DNA of 64,000 bases from Planctomycetota bacterium (GCA_022574595.1 JACZRS010000015.1:1-64000); one strand, 5' to 3'; shown: positions 52,436-62,749, numbered from the stretch's first letter. Translations and numbers: made by a program. The notes: generated from the sequence alone by a model not told the origin.

Positions 52436-53338
52436 ATGTCAGATTCCCCTAGCAGAAAAATCCGCATCACAGAAGTTGGGCCACGTGATGGATTGCAAAA
52501 TGAAGCAAAGATCCTATCCGCTACGGACAAGATCAAGCTGGTTGATCTACTATCCGCCTGCGGCGTTGGGGAAATTGAAGTTTCCAGTTTCGTTAGCCCG
52601 CGCTGGATTCCACAGCTTGATGATGCAGATGAGGTATTTGCTGGGATTACGCGAAACAAGAATGTTATTTACTCCGCATTAGTGCCTAATGAGCAGGGGA
52701 TGGAGCGCGCCTTAGCAGCTAAGGCTGAAAAAATATCAGTTTTTACCGCAGCATCAGAAACCTTTAGCCAAAAGAACACCAACGCATCAATCCAGGAAAC
52801 TCTTAGCCGCTTTAAGCCAGTAATTAAGCTAGCCAAGCAATCGAATCTACCTGTTCGTGCTTATATCAGTTGCGTTGTTGCCTGTCCTTATGAAGGTCCG
52901 ATCGCACCAAGCACAGTACGCGCACTTGCAAGCAAACTCCTTGATCTTGGCGCGGATGAAATCGATCTTGGCGAAACAATTGGCGTAGCGGTTCCCACAG
53001 ATATTCAAGCGCTTTACGAAGGATTAGCTGATCTTCTAGAGCCATACGAAACAACACTTCACCTGCACGATACACGCGGAACAGCTTTGGCGTGCGCTCT
53101 AGCAGCTTTGCAACTTGGGGTAGCAAACTTTGATACATCGTGTGGTGGCATTGGTGGTTGCCCTTACGCACCAAACTCAGCAGGCAATTTAGCAACAGAA
53201 GATCTGGTATATATGTGCTCGAACATGGGTTACCAAATCAATATTGATATGAACGCGCTCTTTGCAGCTTCGCGTCACGTTGCAGCAGCTTTAGATCGTT
53301 CACTACCTGGACGTGTATTTAACGCTAATGGTGCATAA
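52436..53338 (+). CDS. mvaB: Hydroxymethylglutaryl-CoA lyase
   Basis: 300 residues. TEVGPRDGLQNE (13-24), the catalytic HLHDTRG metal motif, and the active-Cys loop GGIGGCPYAP. Cleaves HMG-CoA to acetoacetate and acetyl-CoA in leucine breakdown. The 3' end overlaps the convergent phosphoesterase gene by 64 bases. Confidence 0.92.
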   Translation: MSDSPSRKIRITEVGPRDGLQNEAKILSATDKIKLVDLLSACGVGEIEVSSFVSPRWIPQLDDADEVFAGITRNKNVIYSALVPNEQGMERALAAKAEKISVFTAASETFSQKNTNASIQETLSRFKPVIKLAKQSNLPVRAYISCVVACPYEGPIAPSTVRALASKLLDLGADEIDLGETIGVAVPTDIQALYEGLADLLEPYETTLHLHDTRGTALACALAALQLGVANFDTSCGGIGGCPYAPNSAGNLATEDLVYMCSNMGYQINIDMNALFAASRHVAAALDRSLPGRVFNANGA

Positions 53339-54162
53339 TCACCATCTTCTTCAGATAGTTCCGGCAATTGGAAGCTGGCGATAGGCTCAGCTGCAAATTC
53401 ATACAAACCATCGCGAAGAAGAATCGGCCAAACTTCCAATCTATCATATTGTAAACAAACAGCCAGCGGTTTACCGGGAAATCCAAACGCACCTGTATTG
53501 ATAATCACTCGGCCATCAATCTGCCAAATGCCCGGCCGATGTGTGTGACCAAGAATCGCAAAGCGAGCCTGCGGCGAATAGTCCTTAACAAAACGGCTGA
53601 CAAGGCGTGGGAATACGTGCCAATAGTGCAGCACCTGGATAATCGCCCATGGCCGAATCAACATTGCAAATAAACTCGAATGACCTGCTTCATCCTCCAG
53701 ATCACTCCATTCTGCGTGTGAAGCTTTTTGTGAAGCTCCCAGTCGCGATTCAAGGTGATTGCGCGATTCAGGTTCAATTTCTGCAAGCGCCTCCTCATGC
53801 GCTTTTCGCATCCTTCCCGCAGCTGGGCTCCAAGGTGCGATGGCTGGATGTAGTACATCACCATGCGTTACAAATACTTGGTCGTCAGCCAAATGCAAAT
53901 GTCGCACTTCTCCGATAAATGGATCGTGATTGCCGGATAGAAGCGTAAGAGACACGTTATCCTTGTCGCAAAAATCAAGTAGTTGTAAGAGTTGCGTAGC
54001 AGCTTGAGCCCAGTGCTTGGGATGATGAACTTCTGCAACGTCGCCGTTTATGATGAGGTTGGATGCGCCATCCCAAAGTGGTCTAAGTGCAGCTGCAGAA
54101 ACCGCAGCTCCGCTTGGCCTTCCAAGATGTGTATCAGACAGTATGACTATGCGTTTGGTCAT
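53275..54162 (-). CDS. Metallophosphoesterase
   Basis: 295 residues. Complete motif set: SDTHLG (D10, H12), NGDVAE (D41), SGNHD (N78, H79), HGD (H100) and GHTHR near 215. A UDP-diacylglucosamine hydrolase-like (LpxH-family) fold is possible, but the length and C-terminus are not diagnostic. Convergent overlap with mvaB. Confidence 0.85.
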   Translation of the reverse strand: MTKRIVILSDTHLGRPSGAAVSAAALRPLWDGASNLIINGDVAEVHHPKHWAQAATQLLQLLDFCDKDNVSLTLLSGNHDPFIGEVRHLHLADDQVFVTHGDVLHPAIAPWSPAAGRMRKAHEEALAEIEPESRNHLESRLGASQKASHAEWSDLEDEAGHSSLFAMLIRPWAIIQVLHYWHVFPRLVSRFVKDYSPQARFAILGHTHRPGIWQIDGRVIINTGAFGFPGKPLAVCLQYDRLEVWPILLRDGLYEFAAEPIASFQLPELSEEDGDYAPLALNTRPGSERSKAAAT

Positions 54163-54225
54163 TAATAATGATTATCGACATGGGGCCAACTTCACTTCAG
54201 CGAGTAGTATGCCTCGGCAGGAATG

Positions 54226-55605
54226 CTAATCCGAATCTTCCAACAATTGGCAGACCTGTTTGGCGCCAGGCCCGAATGTGAGAACGTTCTTACCTTTTTT
54301 CTTTGATAATAGTGCTAATTTATCTGCATGATCCAGAAGCACAGACACGGTTGAGCCATCCCAGGGATAAGTTGCCAGGCCGCCGGAAATGCTTAGTGTT
54401 CCCGGTGCATCTATGCCAAGCTTTGGGTAATTCATTTTACAAATTTGTTGCTGGAAGCGATTGGCTATTTTTTCAACCGTATCAGGTGGCGTTGATCCAG
54501 CTTCACGAGGTCCAGCCAGATCTGCAAATATTACCGCAAACTCATCGCCACCTAATCTACAAACACGATCGCCACTTCGGATCATTGACTTAAGAAGGCG
54601 AACCGTTTCGCGGAGTATCTCATCGCCCGCAGCATGGCCGAACTGATCGTTGTACTGCTTAAAATTATCAATATCAAAGACCATCAAGCTGATAGCGCAG
54701 CGTTTTGTTGACGCTTCTTGCAGGATATCTTCCATGAATCGATCAAAGAACCTTCGATTCCAGGCTCCGGTTAAATCATCACGCAGAGATTGCAAACGAA
54801 AATCGCGATAACGCTTATCAAGTGACAGCCAGCGCGCCAGCCAATCCGCCCAAGGGGTAAGCGCTTGCGCATCTGTTTTTTTGGAGCAAAGCCAGCCAAT
54901 GCTCTCATCATTATGTTCAACTTCCGCTGATGCGCTGCCATCATCTGCACAATTATCATCCAACCTCACATCATCCCATTTAGTTTGTTGTCTTATTAGC
55001 GTAAGTGCAGTATCAAGAACGCCTGAGCTTTCACTTTGTATGGCTTCTACCAGGTCTATATCGCCAAGCGATTCTGTCGTGGTAGCTTGTGTTTGAGTCC
55101 CTTTTTGTTTTTCACCAATAGCGGTTAATAGATCCGCATTGGTAAGCTCGCTCGGCTCCTGCTCAGTAACTACTGGCTCAACTTGCTTTTTAGATTCACG
55201 CGGTGGGTCATCGAATGGTTGTATTTCTTCACTCAACGCTCGCTGCAAATCATCACTGGTAACTGGTTCAAAAAGCACTGCATCAAAGTCTTTTACGTTT
55301 ATATTTAATTCGCGCAATTGCCCTTTACTTTGAGCAATAACAACTATCCTTAATGCCGGATCAACTCTTCGAAACGCTTCTGGTGCATAAGCGATTCCAT
55401 TTGGTAAAGCAGATAGTGAAATAACAACCGTTGAAATAGGCTTGGTTGCGTGAGCAGTTGTCACTTCACCAAGCGCTTCAAACATGCTGCTTACGCCGAT
55501 TGCTTCGGTTGATAGTCCAACACAATAGCGCGTGAAATCAGTTTCATTAGCCACAACTAAAACTTGACTACGCGATGATCTTGTTGATTGCTTTGAGGCG
55601 CTCAT
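54226..55605 (-). CDS. Diguanylate cyclase with receiver-like N-terminus
   Basis: 459 residues. GGDEF at 352-356 is intact and an RxxD inhibitory site (R343-D346) sits five residues before it, so feedback-inhibited c-di-GMP synthesis is expected. The first 125 residues look like a receiver domain (VLVVANETDF, VDPALRIVVIAQSKGQ) without a clear phospho-Asp. An acidic linker lies between. Overlaps the upstream gene by 4 bases. Confidence 0.87.
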   Translation of the reverse strand: MSASKQSTRSSRSQVLVVANETDFTRYCVGLSTEAIGVSSMFEALGEVTTAHATKPISTVVISLSALPNGIAYAPEAFRRVDPALRIVVIAQSKGQLRELNINVKDFDAVLFEPVTSDDLQRALSEEIQPFDDPPRESKKQVEPVVTEQEPSELTNADLLTAIGEKQKGTQTQATTTESLGDIDLVEAIQSESSGVLDTALTLIRQQTKWDDVRLDDNCADDGSASAEVEHNDESIGWLCSKKTDAQALTPWADWLARWLSLDKRYRDFRLQSLRDDLTGAWNRRFFDRFMEDILQEASTKRCAISLMVFDIDNFKQYNDQFGHAAGDEILRETVRLLKSMIRSGDRVCRLGGDEFAVIFADLAGPREAGSTPPDTVEKIANRFQQQICKMNYPKLGIDAPGTLSISGGLATYPWDGSTVSVLLDHADKLALLSKKKGKNVLTFGPGAKQVCQLLEDSD

Positions 55606-56081
55606 GATTGGTTTTCCTGATCTTCAATATCCAGGAGCATGGCTAGCTCATCGCCTGATATATGTAAATCAGTAACGCCATCATCTTCATCATGTTTAAT
55701 TACAGGATTAGTCTCAAACTCATCATGGCTTTGATTATTTTCGATTGGCTCAGAAACGCATTGCAACTTGCCCTTTTCATACGACCAAATCGAAACGATC
55801 GGCAGGTATTGAGCAATCGCACCCAACATGGTTTGAAGCTCAGGCCAATGCTCTGGCTCAACTACAATCAGAGCGATGCCTTCGCTGCGTGATAAACCCC
55901 AAGCTGAACGTGATGCTTGCGTTCGCTCAAGCAGGCAAAGGTCGCTCATAGCCAGCAGCGGCACATTTGTCTGTCTTACATGCCAATTGCGAGCTTCAAG
56001 CAGTTGCTTAAGCTCTTCATTTACGTGCTCTGGCTTCGGCGTAAGCACGATGCAGTTGGCTTTGCCGATTGTCGCTTCCAT
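55602..56081 (-). CDS. Hypothetical protein coupled to diguanylate cyclase
   Basis: 159 residues. The first 100 residues resemble a receiver-like alpha/beta fold (ANCIVLTPKPEHVNEEL, GIALIVVEPEHWPEL); the rest is acidic and disordered. Its stop overlaps the cyclase start (ATGA). Possibly a regulatory partner of the cyclase. Confidence 0.6.
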   Translation of the reverse strand: MEATIGKANCIVLTPKPEHVNEELKQLLEARNWHVRQTNVPLLAMSDLCLLERTQASRSAWGLSRSEGIALIVVEPEHWPELQTMLGAIAQYLPIVSIWSYEKGKLQCVSEPIENNQSHDEFETNPVIKHDEDDGVTDLHISGDELAMLLDIEDQENQS

Positions 56082-56191
56082 TTGTTGGTTCCGTTAGTAA
56101 ATTACAGGAGACTCATGTATTGTAGCAATTGACGGTGGCGATGGAACCTGATTCTCTTTTTTACAATTATTACCCAGAGTCACAATCATCG

Positions 56192-57292
56192 TTAGTCCAT
56201 CCCCAGCAATATCTTTGCGATAACTAAAGCTGCGTCCTTAGGCTCGTTATCCACAAGGTTTCTTCGCATTGCGCTTCTTTTATTTTCATCAGCCATCAAC
56301 TTTAAGATGGTTTTGCCCACGAAATTGACGTTTTCTGCGGCATCAATTCGGTCCGTTTCTATTGCAGCACCCCCGATGTCCACCATGGGCTGAGCGTTTA
56401 AGCGCTGATGATCGTCCCTGTGATATGGATAGGGCATGAAGACAGTCGGTACAGCATTGGCCCAGGCTTCAGCAACGGAACTTGCCCCCGATCTGCTGAT
56501 AGCTAAATCAGCTGCGCCCCATGCCAGGCCCATATTAGTTTGAAACTCATCAACCTTTGAGAGTAGGTTTGCTTGTTCGTAAGCACTTTTCAGGTCACTA
56601 GCAGAACCATGACCTGCTAAGTGATATATCTGCCAATCAGTATTTTTTTCCGAGATAGACTTTGCAAACGTGGCCATAAACTTATTAATACTTGTCGCGC
56701 CTTGTGAAGCGCCGGTAACCAGTAACGTGAACTTATCCGGATCAAGCTCTAATTTACTCTTGCAAATTGCTTGTTGATCATCAGCAACACAATTTCGTCG
56801 AATCGGCATACCGACTATCGCGTAATCAAATCCACTAGCGTGCCTAACTTCAGTTGCTAATAGAACGCGATCGCATTTTCGCGCTATCCAACGATTAGCT
56901 TTGCCCGGCGGATCATCGAGATTTACCAGCGTCGAAGAAATACTGCAAGATTTCGCTGCGGCTACTACTGGAGCAGAAACGAACCCACCCATTGAAACTA
57001 TTTCACTGACATTTTTCTCTTTGATTATTTGTGTTGCTAAGCTTCTACTTTTTCGGTTATTTATTACAAATCGAAGCAACGCCAAGGGGTGTGGTGAAAA
57101 ACCTGTTGCGGGTAAAGGCTCAAACTTTGCCTGTGCCTGAGTTAGCATATCTTTATCAATCGTCCGATTTGAACAAGCGAAAATACACTTAACTTGTGGG
57201 TCCAGCTCTAGTAGTCGCTCAGCCACAGCTAATCCCGGGCTGATGTGCCCGCCTGATCCGCCGCCTGCAAATAAAAACGTCTTATCAGGCAA
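56192..57292 (-). CDS. murG: MurG, UDP-GlcNAc:lipid I GlcNAc transferase
   Basis: 366 residues. GGGSGGHISPG (10-20), VSMGGFVSAPV, and the acceptor/donor site RSGASSVAEAWA and DDHQRLNA. Makes lipid II at the cytoplasmic membrane face. Follows ftsW by 12 bases. Confidence 0.92.
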   Translation of the reverse strand: MPDKTFLFAGGGSGGHISPGLAVAERLLELDPQVKCIFACSNRTIDKDMLTQAQAKFEPLPATGFSPHPLALLRFVINNRKSRSLATQIIKEKNVSEIVSMGGFVSAPVVAAAKSCSISSTLVNLDDPPGKANRWIARKCDRVLLATEVRHASGFDYAIVGMPIRRNCVADDQQAICKSKLELDPDKFTLLVTGASQGATSINKFMATFAKSISEKNTDWQIYHLAGHGSASDLKSAYEQANLLSKVDEFQTNMGLAWGAADLAISRSGASSVAEAWANAVPTVFMPYPYHRDDHQRLNAQPMVDIGGAAIETDRIDAAENVNFVGKTILKLMADENKRSAMRRNLVDNEPKDAALVIAKILLGMD

Positions 57293-57304
57293 ATGAGAAG
57301 CTCG

Positions 57305-58459
57305 TTAAGTTGGGTTAGGTACGGTTTGTAAATTTTCTAGTGGCTGCGGGCTAGTCTTGTGATTGGTTCGGTCTATGGATATAAGCAGCCCTATACAAAA
57401 AGCGGTTAACACCCAGCCGGTTCCGCCAGAAGATATCAGTGGCAGGGCGATTCCCTTTGTTGGTGCGGTTCCGGTGACGACAGCCATATTTATTAGTGCT
57501 TGCAGGCCGATGGTTGCCATTACGCCCAGGCCAACCAATCTCGCAAAGGGGTTTAAGGTTTGGCGTATTATTGATAGGCCGCACAATAGCAATCCTGCGT
57601 AAAGTGATACAACTACAAGGCCGCCGATTAATCCCAATTCCTCGCAAATTACCGCAAAGATAAAGTCGGTTGTATCTTCTGGGAGATATCCGAATTTTTG
57701 TACTCCGTTACCTAAGCCCCGTCCCGCTAAGCCTCCGCCTGCGACCGCTGCCATGGACTGAATCATGTGGTAACCAATGCCCTGGGGATCTTGATAGGGA
57801 TCAACAAAGGCGCGCAATCGATCTAGTCTATAAGGGTTGGCCATGATGGTTGCGACTAGTCCTGCAATTGCCGGGGGAGCTAGAACTGCCACGTGCCAAA
57901 GTTTAGAGCCGGCTGCGATGAGCATGACTACTGCCACCATACCGATAAGTGCTGCTGTGCCTAAATCTTCCATAGCGATTACTACGCAAACTATGCCGAC
58001 AAAAATCATTGGCGGCAGGAATCCGCGGAAGAATTTGCCTAGCGATTCAGCTCGACGCGCTGCATACCAGGCAATGACAATAATCATTGTCCACTTTGCA
58101 ATCTCGCTTGGCTGAAAGCCGATCGGCCCAAGCGTGATCCATCTTCGCGCCCCGTTTACTTCCCTACCGATACCCGGCACATGAACCGCAGCAAGAAGAA
58201 GTAATGAACCAAGAATCATCCACGGAATTGGTGATGCCAAGCCTTTAGATTTGTAAAGCCATTCGATATTCAGCTGCGAAGCCACCAGCATCATTATTAA
58301 AGCTATTAGTGCCAGGATCGTTGGCCGACCCAGCAAAACCTGCGATAGATCCAGGCTTTGCTCTGCGTTTACGGTTAGTCCAGCAGAGTTGACCATCACC
58401 ACACCAAGTGTGAGTAGCGCAAAAACGATCAATATTAGTCCGCGTCCAGCTTGCATCAT
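57305..58459 (-). CDS. ftsW: FtsW, SEDS-family peptidoglycan polymerase
   Basis: 384 residues with about ten membrane helices. Conserved SEDS motifs: GARRWITLGPIGFQPSEIAK, PEDTTDFIFAVICEELG and ISSGGTG. Polymerises lipid II at the septum. MM start; either Met works. Together with murG it is a minimal dcw fragment. Confidence 0.92.
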   Translation of the reverse strand: MMQAGRGLILIVFALLTLGVVMVNSAGLTVNAEQSLDLSQVLLGRPTILALIALIMMLVASQLNIEWLYKSKGLASPIPWMILGSLLLLAAVHVPGIGREVNGARRWITLGPIGFQPSEIAKWTMIIVIAWYAARRAESLGKFFRGFLPPMIFVGIVCVVIAMEDLGTAALIGMVAVVMLIAAGSKLWHVAVLAPPAIAGLVATIMANPYRLDRLRAFVDPYQDPQGIGYHMIQSMAAVAGGGLAGRGLGNGVQKFGYLPEDTTDFIFAVICEELGLIGGLVVVSLYAGLLLCGLSIIRQTLNPFARLVGLGVMATIGLQALINMAVVTGTAPTKGIALPLISSGGTGWVLTAFCIGLLISIDRTNHKTSPQPLENLQTVPNPT

Positions 58460-58561
58460 CCGCTCAATATCGGTTGTGCAACAAAGAGCATGTGACTTTT
58501 GGTGGAGAGGCCATAAGGGATGACTTATCAGTCTTGAGCAATGAAGCGATACGCTTTAATG

Positions 58562-58583
58562 GCGCCCACGACTTTCCGGGCGC
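58562..58583. repeat. GC hairpin
   Basis: GCGCCC (58562-58567) and GGGCGC (58578-58583) with a 10-base loop in the spacer before ftsW. No T run follows on either strand. Confidence 0.35.
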
Positions 58584-58635
58584 AATCCCTGTGGCTCTTC
58601 TAGATGAAGGTACTAGGCATTAACGCATGCAATGC

Positions 58636-60300
58636 TCACTCGATGATGCGGCGGAGGGCGTTGTGCTGTTCGGAGGTAAACACCACTGAATCAAGTAGCT
58701 GTTGGGCAAGGTCACTGGCCTCTTGCACTTTGTCTTCGTGTTTCAGCCTGTGCACACGGACAAGTAAAGCTGGCGCGAATCCTGGTTGTTTTTGCAGCAA
58801 CTCTTCCGCCATATCGTGAAAGATCGTCAGATCGTCAAAGGCAAGTGCGTGTTTAACAATCGACATTTGCAACTGAAGCTGCGGTCCCGGCCCAAGCCTT
58901 TGACTGAGGTTAATAGCTTTCTGGAGCATAACTTGTCCAGCTTCCTGATCACCCATCTTGCACAACAGTTCGGCGGCTCTGGGGTACAACTGGAGGACGG
59001 TAAGATTTTCAAACACCAACCGCAGCTCAATAAGGCGCACGAGGTTATAGAACGCAGCTTCAGAATCGCCGCGCTTACTAGCCTGAAGATACTCCACTTG
59101 ATAAACGTCCATGCCATCGTCTACTGTCTCGAACTGCTGGTACTGCCGCAACCGTTCGTTCATGTCCTCGCCGGTGGCATCTCGTATTGCCGTGATCAGG
59201 TCCTCTGAGCGAACCTGAGCCATGTCTCGTAGATGATCCAGGATCTCCTTCACACACCCGATTCCGTGATGCTCGATCAATCGTTGGGCTTCGTATGTCG
59301 CGAAGACACTTCGTGCGCCCTTTAGTTGTTTCTCTCTACCGAATGGCGTATCGGCGACCGGTTTCCAGTTACGCTGTCTTTCGAAGGCAAAATTATCAGC
59401 AGGCCAGTACCGTAGGTTTATGTTGTGCTCGAGATCGGCGTAATCCTTGGTATTGAAGAATGCTGCAAAGTCGGATGCAGCTTTGTCTTCACCGAGTCGC
59501 TTCATAACTTCTAAAGTGATCGCGTAGGTAAAGCCTTCACTGAACCAACGGGAAAGTGCATCGGCCGGACGAATGATCTTGATGATCGTACTCTTAGTCA
59601 GAATGATAACCCCTAACCTGCTTTGCCCAATCACAGCTTGGAAGCTGGACAGAAATTCTCTCAGCTTGTCAACAGCAGTGGCTGGCTCGTCAACCACGTA
59701 CGCGAGCCATTCCACAGGCGCTAAGGCTAGCGAGCCATCGTCGTTCAATGTACTTGTGACTTCAAAGTTATAGCTAGCTTTGTCTGTGTCAGGGTCGTAA
59801 GAGAAGTTCGGCAATATACCGCCACGGCGCAGATAGGCCTTGTTGGTCTCTGCGAGCCCGAAGTAGAACCGAAATCTGGAAGCAGGTGCCAATTCAATGG
59901 GTAGTACTCCTCCTTTGAAAACGTTGAGCAATTGTCTTTGTTCATCTACTTGCTCTGCATCGGGCTCAAAGCCGAGAATTTGATTGATGTGTTCGATCGA
60001 CTCATGTGCCTTGTGTTTCCAGATTCTGTGCCTGTTACCGTTCTCCGCGAGTTCTGTGACGAAACTCTCGAGCACGGTCTTGATTGCATCACGTTGATCT
60101 GAAAGCTTTGGGTCGAGATGGAGTGTTCCGCCCTTAAATGGAACCGGTTCGAGGTTCAACGGCGCCCAGGGATCCTCCTCGACAACATCATCCACACTGG
60201 GTGGCTCGAAGGGGATATTGGACAGTGCGACTCCCGAAGTGCAGCTACAGACGAGTAACACGAGTATTGGTATGGTAAGCGCTCTTGGCATAGTAAGCAT
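58636..60300 (-). CDS. Lipoprotein or secreted protein resembling an inactive gluzincin
   Basis: 554 residues. A hydrophobic leader ends in VCSC (C20), a weak lipobox. The middle contains SRWFSEGFTYAIT, which matches the WxxEGxA segment that normally follows HExxH in MA-type peptidases; the expected HExxH position reads STIIK. The C-terminal third has TPR-like helices (AAELLCKMGDQEAGQVMLQKAI). So a catalytically dead MA-like domain is likely but not proved. Confidence 0.6.
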   Translation of the reverse strand: MLTMPRALTIPILVLLVCSCTSGVALSNIPFEPPSVDDVVEEDPWAPLNLEPVPFKGGTLHLDPKLSDQRDAIKTVLESFVTELAENGNRHRIWKHKAHESIEHINQILGFEPDAEQVDEQRQLLNVFKGGVLPIELAPASRFRFYFGLAETNKAYLRRGGILPNFSYDPDTDKASYNFEVTSTLNDDGSLALAPVEWLAYVVDEPATAVDKLREFLSSFQAVIGQSRLGVIILTKSTIIKIIRPADALSRWFSEGFTYAITLEVMKRLGEDKAASDFAAFFNTKDYADLEHNINLRYWPADNFAFERQRNWKPVADTPFGREKQLKGARSVFATYEAQRLIEHHGIGCVKEILDHLRDMAQVRSEDLITAIRDATGEDMNERLRQYQQFETVDDGMDVYQVEYLQASKRGDSEAAFYNLVRLIELRLVFENLTVLQLYPRAAELLCKMGDQEAGQVMLQKAINLSQRLGPGPQLQLQMSIVKHALAFDDLTIFHDMAEELLQKQPGFAPALLVRVHRLKHEDKVQEASDLAQQLLDSVVFTSEQHNALRRIIE

Positions 60301-60341
60301 TATACATGAAAGAACGGTCTCATGAAGTATTGATCATTCAG

Positions 60342-62540
60342 TCACGGACACGGCCCCCAATTGGCGAGTAGTTGCAGCAGGTCATTAGTATCAACAGTAC
60401 CATCCCCGTTAAAGTCAGGAAAGCCTTCGGGATCAAGACCCCACCAGCCGAGTAGGATTAGCAAATCGCTGACGCCCACGAATCCGTCGCTTTGCAAATC
60501 CCATGGGCAGACATTTGATTGGAATTCATACGCGCCCATGTCCACAATCGGTGGACCGCCGATCCCGGTGTCTTTGGTAAATGGATCGTCGATAAATCGT
60601 GGATTGCCGTCTAAGTCTGTTTTGATTTCCTTCGGCACAGCGTTGTTGTCTCCGGCATCGATGCATGGTGAGTTGGGCAGTAGTCGCAAGTTGCCGTCTT
60701 GGAGATCGATGATTAGTGGATCGATAGCAATGTTGCCCACTCCCTCCCAACCTCCTAGCACATTACTGAAAGTTATTGTCGTAAAAGAGTCGCCCGAATC
60801 TAGAATCTGCTCGTTCTCATTGTAATAAACGAGACAGTTCGTGAGAGTCGGGTAGCTAGGTACATTGTTTTCGTTATATATCGCTCCGCCAAGACTGGCA
60901 GAATTGCTTGCAATCGTGCAGTTAAATAGCGATCCATTGCCTCCAAACCTATTCATGATTGCGCCGCCGCGCCTTGCGGAGTTTCCGTAAAATTGACAAT
61001 TGATTGCATTTGCGCTGCTGTTAATATTATTAAATATTCCACCGCCGCGATTCGCAAAATTACCAGAAATATTGCAAGCCGAGAAGCTGGGGCAGCTTTG
61101 AAGGTTATACACCCCGCCTCCATCAAACTGAGCCATGTTGTTTGAAATCGTACAATCTATAAACGTAGAACTACTGAATAATCCACTGCTAATTGCCCCG
61201 CCATGGGCCTCTGCAGTGTTGGTGGTGAAGATGCAATCTGATATCAACGGGCTGCTACTAATTGTGTGCATTGCACCGCCACTATCAGCGGAGTTCCAAT
61301 TGAAAACACAACTAGTGTAGATCGGATTGCTCGATATGTTGCGAGCGGCACCGCCTGCTGTTGCTGAATTGGTCATGAAACTGCAGTTAATTACCGACGA
61401 TCCAATGCCTTCCTGAATTTGTATACCACCTCCCCAATTAGCAGTGTTATCAGTAAACGTGCTATTACTCAGGATTAGTGTACTATTTAGTGAGTATATC
61501 CCACCGCCATTATGGGCAGCATTGTTTTCATCGAAAGTGCAACTGGCAACCGTTGCATTTCCTCCGTTGTTGAACATTCCACCACCGCCAGTACTGTTAC
61601 TTGTGCCTTCAGCTGTGTTATTCGAGAAATGGCAATTGGTAAGCATCGAGTTGCTGAGTTCTATATTGCACATCCCACCGCCGGAGTTTCCAGCTGTGTT
61701 CTCGAAAAATTCGCAATCTACCAAGATTGGGTCGTTGAATTGAATGCTGTACATCCCACCGCCGTCACCAATTGCTGAATTCCCGCTAAAGGCGCAGTTT
61801 GTAACCGTCGGGCTACTGAATTCACGGTTCTGTATCCCGCCTCCATCACCGTCAACTGAGTTAGAACTGAAAGTAGAGCTGGATATGTATGGGCTGCTCA
61901 TTAAGTTGTAGATCGCTCCGCCACCACTATATTGTGCAGCACCAACGACTGTGTTTCCGCTGAAGTTGCAGAAGACGATCGTCGGGAAGCTGCCAATATT
62001 CACCATCCCGCCTCCGCCACTATACTCATTGGCACTTGCCACAGTATTTTCATTGAAATTGCAGTTAACAATCAATGCGTTGCTGATGATATTATACATC
62101 CCGCCGCCACGCACACTTGCCGAGTTGTTGTTGAAATTGCAGTTTGTTATCGTTGGGGAGCTGTGGTCATTTACCATCCCACCACCGAAGTCAGCATTGC
62201 CACCGGTGATCGTGAAACCATGTAGCACCGAATCCGATCCCTCGCCACTGTTGCAGGTTACCACCGACCCAGCTTGTTGTGCGTCGATGATTGTTACATC
62301 AGATCCATTCGAACTATGCAGCCAGATCGCCTTTCCGAGGAAATTGATTGTTTCGTTATATGTGCCAGGTGCAATCACCACCTCGTCATCATTCATAGCC
62401 GCATCAATGGCTTCTTGAATTGTCGGGTAGTCGCTGGGGACGTGTATTGTGTCGGCCGCTACTGTCGGACCAAATGCGGCCGCTAGAGACATCGCCAAGA
62501 CGATCAGGGGGTTGGTACTCTTGAAATTCAAGGACATCAT
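60342..62540 (-). CDS. Secreted parallel beta-helix protein with dockerin tail
   Basis: 732 residues. Signal peptide 1-29 (TVAA-DT). A right-handed beta-helix from about 30 to 660 built of repeats with SGGG(M/I) and (T/S)NC(x)F(x)(N/G)N, like polymorphic outer membrane proteins. C-terminal dockerin pair (SDGFVGVSDLLILLGWWG and FNGDGTVDTNDLLQLLANWGPCP). AAGGAG precedes the ATG. Likely surface or extracellular; adhesive or glycan-binding role inferred. Confidence 0.88.
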   Translation of the reverse strand: MMSLNFKSTNPLIVLAMSLAAAFGPTVAADTIHVPSDYPTIQEAIDAAMNDDEVVIAPGTYNETINFLGKAIWLHSSNGSDVTIIDAQQAGSVVTCNSGEGSDSVLHGFTITGGNADFGGGMVNDHSSPTITNCNFNNNSASVRGGGMYNIISNALIVNCNFNENTVASANEYSGGGGMVNIGSFPTIVFCNFSGNTVVGAAQYSGGGAIYNLMSSPYISSSTFSSNSVDGDGGGIQNREFSSPTVTNCAFSGNSAIGDGGGMYSIQFNDPILVDCEFFENTAGNSGGGMCNIELSNSMLTNCHFSNNTAEGTSNSTGGGGMFNNGGNATVASCTFDENNAAHNGGGIYSLNSTLILSNSTFTDNTANWGGGIQIQEGIGSSVINCSFMTNSATAGGAARNISSNPIYTSCVFNWNSADSGGAMHTISSSPLISDCIFTTNTAEAHGGAISSGLFSSSTFIDCTISNNMAQFDGGGVYNLQSCPSFSACNISGNFANRGGGIFNNINSSANAINCQFYGNSARRGGAIMNRFGGNGSLFNCTIASNSASLGGAIYNENNVPSYPTLTNCLVYYNENEQILDSGDSFTTITFSNVLGGWEGVGNIAIDPLIIDLQDGNLRLLPNSPCIDAGDNNAVPKEIKTDLDGNPRFIDDPFTKDTGIGGPPIVDMGAYEFQSNVCPWDLQSDGFVGVSDLLILLGWWGLDPEGFPDFNGDGTVDTNDLLQLLANWGPCP

Positions 62541-62596
62541 TTAGCTCCTTCAGAATAAGAGGATGCACACTGACGCCTATCGGCAAGTCCTTGGCC

Positions 62597-62633
62597 GCCC
62601 CCGGATAAGGTGCCCCCGGATAAGGTGCCCCCG
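62597..62633. repeat. 15-bp tandem repeat
   Basis: GCCCCCGGATAAGGT twice (62597-62611, 62612-62626) and seven bases of a third copy, in the spacer between the beta-helix gene and miaB. Confidence 0.7.
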
Positions 62634-62749
62634 TGCAGCAGAACGAAAATCAGTGTATAGCAGATGGCGGCAGTCGGAAAGGGAAAATCTTTATTTTGGA
62701 TTAGAAGGCACCTTGGTTCATCCCTCATGTTACATTCCTCACTTTTCAA

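Noticed and set aside
58562-58583. Terminator before ftsW
   Set aside because: The stem is short and no T run follows on either strand.
60361-62418. Plus-strand frames opposite the beta-helix gene
   Set aside because: Shadows of the Asn/Gly-rich repeats.
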